From: Streptomyces sp. NBC_00620
GTDB taxonomy: Bacteria; Actinomycetota; Actinomycetes; Streptomycetales; Streptomycetaceae
Length of the DNA: 64,000 nucleotides
Direction: 5' to 3'
Assembly: GCF_026341825.1 (NCBI RefSeq)
Contig: NZ_JAPENY010000001.1
Coordinates: forward strand, 3,348,001-3,412,000
Position numbers and translations under genes: made by a program. Below, piece by piece: positions 28,922 through 37,885 of the stretch. Position 1 is the first letter of the stretch; each line of letters begins with the position of its first letter. The notes beneath the pieces are model-generated. The model was given only the letters and a program-made list of their open reading frames with translations. It searched no databases and was not told where the DNA came from.

Positions 28922-28961
28922 AGAGCAACCCCTGACCGTGAGAACGGTCAGGGGTTGCTCT
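28922..28961. terminator. Perfect 18-bp hairpin terminator after the GT39 gene
   Basis: AGAGCAACCCCTGACCGT pairs perfectly with ACGGTCAGGGGTTGCTCT around the tetraloop GAGA. It lies 37 bp beyond the glycosyltransferase stop on the minus strand and upstream of the nuclease promoter. Confidence 0.88.
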
Positions 28962-28997
28962 GCGCGAGGGTTTACCCCAACTGGAGGAGGGTTTCCC

Positions 28998-31298
28998 CTA
29001 GTTGACGTCCGACGGGTCGAGCCGGTAGAGCGACTGGGTGTTCTGGGTTCCGGTCGCGGAGTCGGAAGTGGAATCGGAAGCGGAATCGGACTCGGACGTG
29101 GAGGAGGAACTGCTGCTGTACTCGCTCTCCTTCACCGCCGTGCCGTTCTTCTCCACCCAGGCGGTGACCTCCGAGCTGATGCTGGAGTCGCCGCCCATGC
29201 CGCCGCCTCCGCCGCCACCGAGCTGGATGTAGTGCAACTCGCCGTTCTTCACGAGCTCCTTGAGCTTGGCGAGCGTCATCGCCTTGTCGGTGCCGGACCA
29301 GCCCCACATGGAGATCACCGGCTCCCCGCTGCTCAGGATGAGCGACGAGGCGGTCTGTGAACTGGACACCGCGAGCAGCCACTCGGCGCCGTCCTGGTTC
29401 TTCTTCAGGTACGTGATGAGCTCGCTGCTGGTGTCGCCACCCATGCCGCCGCCACCGCCACCGAAACCGCCGCCCGCGCCACCGCGCTGGCCGGCAGCCC
29501 TGCCGGCAGCCCCGCCGGCTGCGCCTCCGGCAGCTCCTTCGGCCGCCTCGCCGGTCCCGTCGGCGCCGTTCGGGGGCGTACCCATGCCGCCGCCCTGCTG
29601 ACCGCCGCCCTGCTGGCCCCCGGGTGCGGTACCGCCCGGCGCCCCGCTGGGCATGCCGCTCGGCGCGTTGCCCGTGCCACCCGCCTGGCCGCCCTGTTCG
29701 GCGCCGGGCTGCTGGCCACCGGCCATCGCGGCACCGCCGCCCATCCGGCCGCCACCGCCCCCGCCTCCTCCACCGAAACCGCCGCCACCCGTCGTGGGCC
29801 CGGCAGTCGGGTTGGTGCCGCCCATGCCGCCGGCCGTGCCCGCGGGCACCGAGGCGGCGTACGCGGCAGGCCCCGCGACCGACGCGACGACCGCCGCGGC
29901 GATGGAGACCGCGAGGAGCCGTGCCCGGTGGCCGGAGCGGAAGACCAGCAGACCCACGATCGCCAGCGCCATGACCACCGCGATCGTCGGCCACAGCCAG
30001 GTGTTCCAGCCGGAGGCCCGGCGCAGCAGCACGACGGCCCAGATGCCGGTGACCGCCATGGCGGCGGGCAGCACCCACGCCCACCGCTTGTCCGCCCGGA
30101 AGGCGCGCAGCAGCATGACGCCGCCGCCACCGCAGAGCGCCGCGATACCGGGCGCGAGGGCGGTCGTGTAGTACGGGTGCATCGTGCCCTCGGCCATGCT
30201 GAAGGTGAGGAAGTGGAGCGCGGTCCAGCCGCCCCACATCACCAGCGCGGCGCGCGTCAGGTCCGTGCGCGGCGCCCGCCCGCACAGCACCAGGCCGCCG
30301 ACCAGCGCGATGCCCGCGAACGGCAGCAGCCACGAGATCTGGCCGCCCAGCGTGTCGTTGAACATCCGGCCGATACCGGCGGTCCCGGAGAAGCCGCCGC
30401 CACCACCCCCGCCGCCTCCGCCGTTGCCCTCGCCGCCGAAGACCCGGCCGAGGCCGTTGTAGCCCATGATCAGGTTCCAGGCGGTGCCGTCCGTCGAGCC
30501 GCCGATGTACGGCCGCTCGGAGGCGGGCACCAGCGACACTGCGGCAGGCCACCAGAAGCTGGCGACCGCCAGGGCCACGCCCGCGATCAGCAGGTTCACG
30601 ATCCGCTTCACGAGGCCGAGCCGGGACGCGTACAGGTACACGGCGAAGACGGCGGGCAGTGCGATGTAGCCCTGCAGCATCTTCGTGTTGAACGCGAGCC
30701 CGAAGCAGACCGCCGAGCCGATGAGCGGCAGCAGCCTGCCGTCCCGCGTCGCGCGCAGCGCGAGTGCCGCGCCCGCCACCATCAGGAGGACGAGCAGCGT
30801 GTCGGGGTTGTTGTCCCGGTTGATGGCCACCGTGATCGGGGTCAGCGCGAGGACCAGCGCGGCCACGGTGGCCGCCGCGTGTCCGAAGACCCGCTTCACG
30901 GAGGAGTGCAGGATCCAGATGGTGCCGACCGCGGACGCGATCAGCGGCGCCATCATCTGCCAGGTCCCGTAGCCGAAGACGCGGCAGGACAGGCCCATCA
31001 CCATCAGGACGAAGGGCGGCTTGTCGACGGTCATGAAGTTGCCCGCGTCCAGCGAGCCGAAGAACCAGGCCTTCCAGCTCTGCGTGCCGCTCAGCACGGC
31101 GGCGCTGTAGAAGCTGTTCAGACCGGACGAGGAGAGGTTCCAGGAGTACAGCACTGCGGCCAGCAGCATGATCGCGATCAGGGCGGGGAGTGACCAGCGC
31201 GGCGCCTTCTCCGGTGGCCCGGGCGGTCCGGGCGGCGTCGGAGCGGGCGAGTCGGGGGCCACGGGGGCGTGGGGGTGTGGGTCGGTGGCAGATGTCAC
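28998..31298 (-). CDS. Membrane glycosyltransferase, GT39 (PMT/ArnT-like), with glycine-rich extracellular regions
   Basis: A protein of 766 residues. After a Pro-rich cytoplasmic tail (1-33) come about 11-12 membrane segments. The first outer loop has FFGSLDAGNFMTVDKPPF near 79-96, holding the acidic residues that GT39 (GT-C) enzymes use, and the family stretch NRDNNPDTLLVLLM follows near 160. It should move a sugar (often mannose) from a polyprenyl phosphate to a surface acceptor. Residues about 515-640 are long Gly/Ala/Gln low-complexity tracts, then a soluble domain (TSSELITYLKKNQDGAEWLL) and a Ser-rich end. An internal loop also has a run of ten Gly near 300. No neighbour identifies the acceptor. 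Confidence 0.88.
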   Translation of the reverse strand: MTSATDPHPHAPVAPDSPAPTPPGPPGPPEKAPRWSLPALIAIMLLAAVLYSWNLSSSGLNSFYSAAVLSGTQSWKAWFFGSLDAGNFMTVDKPPFVLMVMGLSCRVFGYGTWQMMAPLIASAVGTIWILHSSVKRVFGHAAATVAALVLALTPITVAINRDNNPDTLLVLLMVAGAALALRATRDGRLLPLIGSAVCFGLAFNTKMLQGYIALPAVFAVYLYASRLGLVKRIVNLLIAGVALAVASFWWPAAVSLVPASERPYIGGSTDGTAWNLIMGYNGLGRVFGGEGNGGGGGGGGGGFSGTAGIGRMFNDTLGGQISWLLPFAGIALVGGLVLCGRAPRTDLTRAALVMWGGWTALHFLTFSMAEGTMHPYYTTALAPGIAALCGGGGVMLLRAFRADKRWAWVLPAAMAVTGIWAVVLLRRASGWNTWLWPTIAVVMALAIVGLLVFRSGHRARLLAVSIAAAVVASVAGPAAYAASVPAGTAGGMGGTNPTAGPTTGGGGFGGGGGGGGGRMGGGAAMAGGQQPGAEQGGQAGGTGNAPSGMPSGAPGGTAPGGQQGGGQQGGGMGTPPNGADGTGEAAEGAAGGAAGGAAGRAAGQRGGAGGGFGGGGGGMGGDTSSELITYLKKNQDGAEWLLAVSSSQTASSLILSSGEPVISMWGWSGTDKAMTLAKLKELVKNGELHYIQLGGGGGGGMGGDSSISSEVTAWVEKNGTAVKESEYSSSSSSTSESDSASDSTSDSATGTQNTQSLYRLDPSDVN

Positions 31299-31505
31299 CA
31301 GCGCATCCTGCGAACAGGCGGTGGGCGCGCGCTGTGGCCTACCTGGGGGCGACCTGTGAATCCCGGCAACTGTCGGTCACGGCCCGTACAACGGTTCGCC
31401 AACACGTTCGGCAAGCCGTACAACCATTCGTACACACAGGTGAGTCAAAGGGGGCGAGCGTGCCGGGGGTGCGCTCGTATCCACCCAAGGGGACGGGAAG
31501 CCTTC

Positions 31506-32357
31506 ATGACTCACCGCATATCGCGGCGCGCCCGCGTGCTCGGCGCAGGCATCGGCGCCGGGATGCTCATACCGCTGGTGGCCGCCGCGACGCCCGCTGC
31601 CGCAGCCACGCCGCAGGTCAGCTGTACGTCCGCGAAGGCGGGGCTGGCCACGAAGCTCCAGCGGGACATCACCGCGGCGCTCGCGAACCGTACGGGCACC
31701 ATCGCGGTCGGCCTCTACGACCGCAGTACGAAGACGACCTGCTCTCTCAGATCGTCCACCGCGTACGACTCGGCCAGCGTCGTCAAGGTCACCGTCCTCG
31801 CCACGCTGCTGTGGGACGCCAAGAAGCACAACCGTTACCTCACGCAGCGCGAGGCCGACCTCGCCAAGGCCATGATCACCAAGTCGGACAACGCCTCGAC
31901 CAGCACCCTGTGGCGTCAGCTCGGCCTGACGAAGATCAAGGGCTTCCTCACCGCCGCCGGGATGACCCAGACCAAGCCGGGCGCGGACGGCTACTGGGGC
32001 CTGACCCAGATCACCGTGCGCGACGAGCAGAAGCTGCTCGCGCTCACCACCGCGAAGAACTCGGTCCTGAGCGACAACGCCCGCGCGTACATCCTCAAGC
32101 TGATGGGCCAGGTCGTCTCCTCCCAGCGCTGGGGTACGCCGGCGGGGGCGCCCGCCGGTGTCGCCGTGCACGTCAAGAACGGCTGGCTGTCGCGGGCCAC
32201 GCACGGCTGGCGGGTGCACAGCGTCGGCACCTTCAAGGGCGGCGGCCACGACTACACGATCACGGTCCTGACGCACGGCAACAGCACCATGCAGTACGGC
32301 ATCAACACCATCCAGGCCGTGGCCAAGGTCATCCACAAGGACCTGGCGGCCAGCTGA
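31506..32357 (+). CDS. Secreted beta-lactamase-fold serine hydrolase (class A-like)
   Basis: A protein of 283 residues with a signal peptide ending near AAATPAAAATPQ. It has the penicillin-recognising serine hydrolase motifs in order: S91-V-V-K94, S127-D-N129 and K224-N-G226. The last is usually KTG or KSG. The omega-loop Glu of true class A beta-lactamases (ExxLN) is not evident, so beta-lactam hydrolysis is uncertain; a peptidase or esterase on peptidoglycan-like substrate is as likely. Start ATG with GGGAAG upstream; a longer open frame exists upstream without signal-peptide sense. Stands between two other secreted-protein genes. Confidence 0.85.
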   Translation: MTHRISRRARVLGAGIGAGMLIPLVAAATPAAAATPQVSCTSAKAGLATKLQRDITAALANRTGTIAVGLYDRSTKTTCSLRSSTAYDSASVVKVTVLATLLWDAKKHNRYLTQREADLAKAMITKSDNASTSTLWRQLGLTKIKGFLTAAGMTQTKPGADGYWGLTQITVRDEQKLLALTTAKNSVLSDNARAYILKLMGQVVSSQRWGTPAGAPAGVAVHVKNGWLSRATHGWRVHSVGTFKGGGHDYTITVLTHGNSTMQYGINTIQAVAKVIHKDLAAS

Positions 32358-32441
32358 GCGACGCTTCCAGGGAGGACCCAACTCCCCGGAATTCACGACC
32401 AGTACGCCTGCCCTAAACCAGCAGCCGCCTACCGTGTCGCC

Positions 32442-33473
32442 ATGCGCCTGCGAACCGTACTCGCCACCGTCACCGCCGGCCTGGCGGCGGCCACCACCCT
32501 GACCGCCGCCGGGCCCGCCACCGCCGCTTCGAGCACCCGCGCCAACGCCTGCTCGCCCTCCGTCGCCATCGCCGGCTTCTCCGACGCGCTCGACAAGACG
32601 ACGTACGAGGGCACCTTCGTCGGCAACTTCTCCGCGCTCGCCGTGGACCGGAACGGCCAGATCGCCGCCGTATCCGACCGGTCGTCACTCTTCACCCTCG
32701 ACGCGAAGACCCTTCAGCCCACCGGTGTCGTCCCGCTCGCCGACGAGAACGGTGCCGCGCTCGACTCCGAGGGCCTGGTCGTCGACCGCGACGGCACGCG
32801 GCTCATCTCCTCCGAGACCGAGCCGTCCATACGCCGCTACTCCCGCGACGGCAAGATCCTCGACCGTCTCCCCGTACCGGACGCGCTCAGGGTCGCCCCC
32901 GCGGGCCGCGCCACCGCGAACCAGACCTTCGAGGGCCTGACCCTGCTGCCCGGCGGACGCACCCTCCTCGCCTCGATGGAGAACAGCATCAGCGGCGACA
33001 GCAAGGAGATCGTCCGCTTCCAGACCTGGGATCGGAGCAAGGGGACCTTCCGCCTCGGTGCCCAGTACGGCTACCGCACCGACACCGGCCTCGGTGTCTC
33101 CGAGGCCACCGCCACCCCCGACGGCCGCCTCCTCGTCCTGGAGCGCGGCTTCACCGCGGGCGTCGGCAACACCGTCCGCCTCTATCTGGCCGACCTGCGG
33201 CACGCCACGGACACCGCCGATGAAGCGACGCTCACAGGCCAGGACGGCGTACGACTGGTGAAGAAGACCCTCCTCGCCGACCTGGTGAACTGCCCGTCAC
33301 TGGGAGCCACGGCCAAGCAGCCCCAGCCCAACCCGCTCCTCGACAACATCGAGGGCCTGACGATCACCGGCCGTACCAAGGGCCGCCTGGACCTCCTCCT
33401 GGTCAGCGACGACAACCAGAACGCGGCCCAGATCACCCGCTTCTACTCTCTGCGCGTCCGGCTGCCCCGATAA
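32442..33473 (+). CDS. Secreted esterase-like/phytase-like beta-propeller protein (PF13449)
   Basis: A protein of 343 residues with a signal peptide (VLATVTAGLAAATTLTAAGPATA). The repeats of FVGNFSALAVDRNGQIAAVSD, ALDSEGLVVDRDGTRLISSE and LGVSEATATPDGRLLVLERG are those of the esterase-like activity of phytase family, a six-bladed propeller. DNIEGLTITGRTKGRLDLLL is the conserved final blade. Substrate unknown; members may hydrolyse phosphate or carboxyl esters. It follows the serine hydrolase by 84 bp on the same strand. Confidence 0.85.
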   Translation: MRLRTVLATVTAGLAAATTLTAAGPATAASSTRANACSPSVAIAGFSDALDKTTYEGTFVGNFSALAVDRNGQIAAVSDRSSLFTLDAKTLQPTGVVPLADENGAALDSEGLVVDRDGTRLISSETEPSIRRYSRDGKILDRLPVPDALRVAPAGRATANQTFEGLTLLPGGRTLLASMENSISGDSKEIVRFQTWDRSKGTFRLGAQYGYRTDTGLGVSEATATPDGRLLVLERGFTAGVGNTVRLYLADLRHATDTADEATLTGQDGVRLVKKTLLADLVNCPSLGATAKQPQPNPLLDNIEGLTITGRTKGRLDLLLVSDDNQNAAQITRFYSLRVRLPR

Positions 33474-33560
33474 GCCGCCCCTTTTGTTGCGGAGGGATGA
33501 AATCCGCTTCGCTGAGCGTTGGTGCCTTCCGGCGGACTGAGATCTACGGAAGGCACCCGC

Positions 33561-36500
33561 GTGGCAGCGCAAGGGGGATGGGCACGGCGACTCGCCGGGT
33601 ACGCATGGCGGCACCCGAAGGACGTCGTGCTGGCGCTCGGCTCCTCGCTGGGCGGCATGGCGATCATGGCGCTCGTCCCGCTCATCACCAAGGTGATCAT
33701 CGATGACGTGGTCGTGGGCCACACCAAGGACATGGCCCCCTGGGCGGGCGCGCTGATCGCCGCCGCCGCCGTCGTCTACGTCCTCACCTACATCCGCCGC
33801 TACTACGGCGGCCGCCTCGCCCTCGACGTGCAGCACGACCTCCGTACCGAGATGTACGAGACGATCACCCGGCTCGACGGCCGCCGCCAGGACGAGCTGT
33901 CCACCGGACAGGTCGTCGGGCGCGCCACCAGCGACCTCCAGCTGATCCAGGGCCTCCTCTTCATGCTGCCGATGACCATCGGCAATGTGCTCCTCTTCCT
34001 GATCTCGCTCGGGATCATGGCCTGGCTGTCCCTCCCGCTCACCCTTGTCGCGCTCGCCGTCGCCCCGGCCCTGTGGGTCGTCGCCAAGCGCAGCCGCTCC
34101 CGACTGCACCCCGCCACCTGGTACGCGCAGGCCCAGGCCGCCGCCGTCGCGGGTGTGGTCGACGGCGCCGTCAGCGGCGTACGCGTGGTGAAGGGCTTCG
34201 GGCAGGAGGAGCAGGAGACCGGGAAGCTCCGGGAGGTCGGGCGCAGGCTCTTCGCGGGGCGGCTGCGGACGATCCGGCTGAACTCCAAGTACACCCCGGC
34301 GCTTCAGGCCGTACCCGCCCTCGGGCAGGTCGCGATGCTCGCCCTCGGCGGCTGGCTCGCGGTGCGCGGACAGGTCACGCTCGGTACGTTCGTCGCGTTC
34401 TCCTCGTACCTCTCGCAGCTCGTCGGGCCCGTGCGCATGCTGGCCGTGGTGCTGACCGTCGGGCAGCAGGCCCGGGCCGGCGCCGAGCGCGTCCTCGAAC
34501 TCATCGACACCGAGCCGTCGATCAAGGAGGGGACGAAGACCCTTCCCGCCGACGCGCCCGCGACCGTCGAGTTCGACGACGTGTCCTTCGGATACGAGGA
34601 GGGGCGGCCGGTCCTGGACGGGCTGAGCTTCGAGATCCGGCCCGGCGAGACCCTCGCCGTCGTCGGCTCCTCCGGGTCCGGCAAGTCGACGGTCTCGCTG
34701 CTGCTTCCCCGCTTCTACGACGTGACGCACGGCGCCGTCCTGGTCGGCGGCCACGATGTGCGCGAGCTGACCACCGAGTCGCTCCGGGCCGCGATCGGGC
34801 TCGTCCCCGAGGACTCCTTCCTCTTCTCCGACACCGTCCGCGCCAACATCGCGTACGGCCGCCCGGAGGCGAGTGACGAGGAGATCGCGACCGCCGCCCG
34901 CGCCGCCCAGGCGGACCGTTTCATCAGCGAGCTGCCGAACGGCTACGACACCACGGTCGGCGAGCACGGCCTCACCCTCTCCGGCGGCCAGCGCCAGCGC
35001 GTCGCCCTCGCCCGCGCCATCCTCACCGACCCGCGCCTGCTCGTCCTCGACGACGCCACCTCCGCCGTGGACGCCCGCGTGGAGCACGAGATCCACGAGG
35101 CGCTCAGCCAGGTCATGGAGGGCCGCACCACCCTCCTGATCGCACACCGCCGCTCCACCCTCAACCTCGCCGACCGCATCGCCGTACTCGACGACGGACG
35201 CCTCGCCGACATCGGCACGCACGAGGAACTCCAGCGGCGCTCTCCGCTGTACCGGCGGCTGCTCACCGACCCCGACGAGCTGGGCGGCGTCTCCCCGGGA
35301 CACGCCCTGCCCGCGGTGCCGCAGGAGGACACCTCCGTACGGGACGAGCTGGACGCCGAGTTCGACGCCGAGCGCGGGGTCACCCCACGGCTGTGGACCG
35401 GCGACCGCGAGCCCAAGGACAACGCGCTCGCCGGGATGCCCGCCACCCCCGAACTCCTCACCCAGGTCGAGGCGTTGCCCCCGGCCACCGACACCCCCGG
35501 CATCGACGAGGCGCGCGCGGTCAGGCCCGAGGAGTCGTACGGGCTGCGGCGGCTGCTGCGCGGCTTCGGGGCGCCGCTGCTCCTCAGCCTCGGGCTCGTC
35601 GCCGTCGACGCCGGCATGAGCCTGCTGCTGCCCGTGCTGATCCGGCACGGCATCGACCAGGGCGTCTCCGAGGTCGCGCTCGGCGCGGTGTGGGCGGCGT
35701 CCGGGTTCGCGCTGATCACCGTGCTCGTCCAGTGGGTGGCGCAGATCGGCGAGACGCGGATGACGGGACGGACGGGGGAGCGGGTCCTGTACTCGCTCCG
35801 GCTGAAGATCTTCGCGCAGCTGCAGCGCCTCGGACTCGACTACTACGAGCGGGAGTTGACCGGGCGGATCATGACCCGGATGACGACGGACGTGGATGCG
35901 CTGTCGACGTTCCTGCAGACCGGTCTTGTCACCGCCTTCGTCGCCGTCGTCACCTTCTTCGGCATCATGGCCGCGCTCCTGGTGATCGACGTGCAGCTGG
36001 CGCTGGTCGTCTTCCTGACGCTGCCGGTGCTGGTCGTCGGCACGTTCTTCTTCCGCCGGGCGAGTGTGAAGGCGTACGAACTCGCCCGCGAGCGGGTGTC
36101 GGTGGTCAACGCCGACCTCCAGGAGTCGGTCTCCGGGCTGCGGATCCTCCAGGCGTTCCGGCGCGAGGGCTCGGGCGTGCGGCGGTTCGCGGCGGGCAGC
36201 GACAGCTACCGGCAGGCGCGTACGCGCGGCCAGTGGCTGATCTCGGTCTACTTCCCGTTCGTGCAGCTGCTGGCGTCGGTGGCCGGGGCGGCGGTGCTCG
36301 TGGTGGGCGCGAACCGCGTCGACGCCGGGACGCTCACGACGGGCGCGCTGGTGGCGTACCTCCTCTACATCGACCTGTTCTTCGCGCCCGTGCAGCAGCT
36401 CTCGCAGGTCTTCGACGGCTACCAGCAGGCGACGGTGTCGCTGGGCAGGATCCAGGAGCTGCTCCAGGAGCCGACATCGACGGAGGCCGCGGACAAGCCC

Positions 36501-37280
36501 CTCGAGGTGCTGTCCCTGCGGGGCGAAATCGCCTTCGAGGACGTGGACTTCGCATACGGCGACGACGAAGAGGCCCTGAGCCAGGTGTCGTTGAGCATCC
36601 CCGCCGGCCAGACCGTCGCCTTCGTCGGTGAGACCGGCGCGGGCAAGTCGACACTCGTGAAACTGGTCGCGCGCTTCTACGACCCGACCGGCGGACGGGT
36701 GACGGTCGACGGCACGGACCTTCGCGACCTCGACATCACCTCCTTCCGCCATCGCCTCGGCGTCGTCCCGCAGGAGGCGTACCTCTTCCAGGGGACGGTC
36801 CGGGACGCCATCGCCTACGGCCGGCCCGACGCGACCGACGCCCAGGTGGAGGCCGCCGCCCGCGCGGTCGGCGCGCACGACATGATCGCCACGCTCGACG
36901 GCGGCTACCTCCACGAGGTCGCCGAGCGCGGCCGCAACCTGTCCGCCGGACAGCGCCAGCTGATCGCGCTGGCCCGCGCCGAACTCGTCGACCCGGACAT
37001 CCTGCTCCTGGATGAGGCCACCGCCGCCCTGGACCTGGCGACGGAGGCACTGGTCAACCAGGCCACCGACCGCATCGCGGGCCGCCGTACGACCCTCGTC
37101 GTCGCCCACCGCCTGACCACGGCCGCCCGCGCGGACCGGGTCGTGCTGATGGCCCATGGGCGGGTCGCCGAGGACGGCACCCACGAGGAGCTGCTCGCAC
37201 GGGGCGGTCAGTACGCGGAGCTGTGGCGGACCTTCGTGGGGGCGGCCGAGCCTGGGGAGCCCGTCGGCCACGTGGTCTGA
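33561..37280 (+). CDS. Double-length ABC exporter (TMD-NBD-TMD-NBD in one chain)
   Basis: A protein of 1239 residues: two ABCB-type half-exporters fused. NBD1 has Walker A GSSGSGKST, signature LSGGQ and Walker B LLVLDDATSAVD, where Asp replaces the catalytic Glu. NBD2 has Walker A GETGAGKST, signature LSAGQ and a normal LLLDEATAALD. Since each site pairs the Walker motifs of one NBD with the signature of the other, NBD2 plus LSGGQ forms the intact site and NBD1 plus LSAGQ the degenerate one, as in heterodimeric multidrug exporters. I chose GTG at 33561 (GGAAGG 7 nt upstream) over a TTG 42 nt earlier. Substrate unknown; neighbours are secreted proteins. Confidence 0.92.
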   Translation: MAAQGGWARRLAGYAWRHPKDVVLALGSSLGGMAIMALVPLITKVIIDDVVVGHTKDMAPWAGALIAAAAVVYVLTYIRRYYGGRLALDVQHDLRTEMYETITRLDGRRQDELSTGQVVGRATSDLQLIQGLLFMLPMTIGNVLLFLISLGIMAWLSLPLTLVALAVAPALWVVAKRSRSRLHPATWYAQAQAAAVAGVVDGAVSGVRVVKGFGQEEQETGKLREVGRRLFAGRLRTIRLNSKYTPALQAVPALGQVAMLALGGWLAVRGQVTLGTFVAFSSYLSQLVGPVRMLAVVLTVGQQARAGAERVLELIDTEPSIKEGTKTLPADAPATVEFDDVSFGYEEGRPVLDGLSFEIRPGETLAVVGSSGSGKSTVSLLLPRFYDVTHGAVLVGGHDVRELTTESLRAAIGLVPEDSFLFSDTVRANIAYGRPEASDEEIATAARAAQADRFISELPNGYDTTVGEHGLTLSGGQRQRVALARAILTDPRLLVLDDATSAVDARVEHEIHEALSQVMEGRTTLLIAHRRSTLNLADRIAVLDDGRLADIGTHEELQRRSPLYRRLLTDPDELGGVSPGHALPAVPQEDTSVRDELDAEFDAERGVTPRLWTGDREPKDNALAGMPATPELLTQVEALPPATDTPGIDEARAVRPEESYGLRRLLRGFGAPLLLSLGLVAVDAGMSLLLPVLIRHGIDQGVSEVALGAVWAASGFALITVLVQWVAQIGETRMTGRTGERVLYSLRLKIFAQLQRLGLDYYERELTGRIMTRMTTDVDALSTFLQTGLVTAFVAVVTFFGIMAALLVIDVQLALVVFLTLPVLVVGTFFFRRASVKAYELARERVSVVNADLQESVSGLRILQAFRREGSGVRRFAAGSDSYRQARTRGQWLISVYFPFVQLLASVAGAAVLVVGANRVDAGTLTTGALVAYLLYIDLFFAPVQQLSQVFDGYQQATVSLGRIQELLQEPTSTEAADKPLEVLSLRGEIAFEDVDFAYGDDEEALSQVSLSIPAGQTVAFVGETGAGKSTLVKLVARFYDPTGGRVTVDGTDLRDLDITSFRHRLGVVPQEAYLFQGTVRDAIAYGRPDATDAQVEAAARAVGAHDMIATLDGGYLHEVAERGRNLSAGQRQLIALARAELVDPDILLLDEATAALDLATEALVNQATDRIAGRRTTLVVAHRLTTAARADRVVLMAHGRVAEDGTHEELLARGGQYAELWRTFVGAAEPGEPVGHVV

Positions 37281-37368
37281 ACCTCTCTCCCCTTCGCGCA
37301 ACCATTCGACGTACCTCGTGCGTCCGTACACCAGTACGCTCATGGGCTGCGGTACGGGAGGGACGACA

Positions 37369-37758
37369 GTGGACATTGGTGCGCTACGCCGACGGGTGGC
37401 GCTCGGTCTGGCCGTGCTCACCGCGTCCGGGCTGCTCGCGCTGATGAGCCCCGGCAGCGCGGCGGCTGCCGCCTCGTACTGCTCGGGCCGCGAGGTCCGC
37501 AAGCTGCCCTTCTCGACCGGGACCGTACGGGTCTACAAGAGCCGCGGTTACGTCTGCGCCGTGACCTTCCCGAAGAGGCAGGGGGCCCGGAAGTACATGT
37601 CCGTCAGCGTGCGGGCCCGCGGCGGCCGGCCGGACAAGGACGAGGGGCTGTTCTCGCACCACGCGGGCCCGGCGAAGGTGCACGCGGGACGCCGCTGCGT
37701 GTGGATCACGGGCTCCGTCGGCCGGGGCTCGGTGAGCTCGGGCTGGATCCTGTGCTGA
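37369..37758 (+). CDS. Small secreted cysteine-containing protein, unknown function
   Basis: A protein of 129 residues with a signal peptide (VALGLAVLTASGLLALMSPGSAAAAA). The mature part, about 95 residues, is basic and has four cysteines (SYCSG, YVCAV, RRCVW and the terminal LC), enough for two disulfides. I recognise no domain. GTG start chosen because GGGAGGGA lies 5 nt upstream; an ATG 27 nt earlier is in frame but lacks a site. It follows the ABC exporter by 88 bp on the same strand. Export by that exporter is unlikely since it has a Sec signal. Confidence 0.75.
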   Translation: MDIGALRRRVALGLAVLTASGLLALMSPGSAAAAASYCSGREVRKLPFSTGTVRVYKSRGYVCAVTFPKRQGARKYMSVSVRARGGRPDKDEGLFSHHAGPAKVHAGRRCVWITGSVGRGSVSSGWILC

Positions 37759-37885
37759 AGCACCTTCCGGAACCTTCTCAGCCGAATCACCGCATTCCCA
37801 CAGGGATTGCTCAATCACCCCTGGTGTCACGCGAGTTGCTCCGCTAGGTTCCGGCGGACATCTGCGTAACTCCAGGGGAGGGTGC

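Noticed and set aside
33297..37502. A 1401-codon open frame antisense to the ABC exporter
   Set aside because: It is the mirror of a GC-rich gene with strong third-position bias. The sense frame has all ABC motifs; the antisense has none and no ribosome site.
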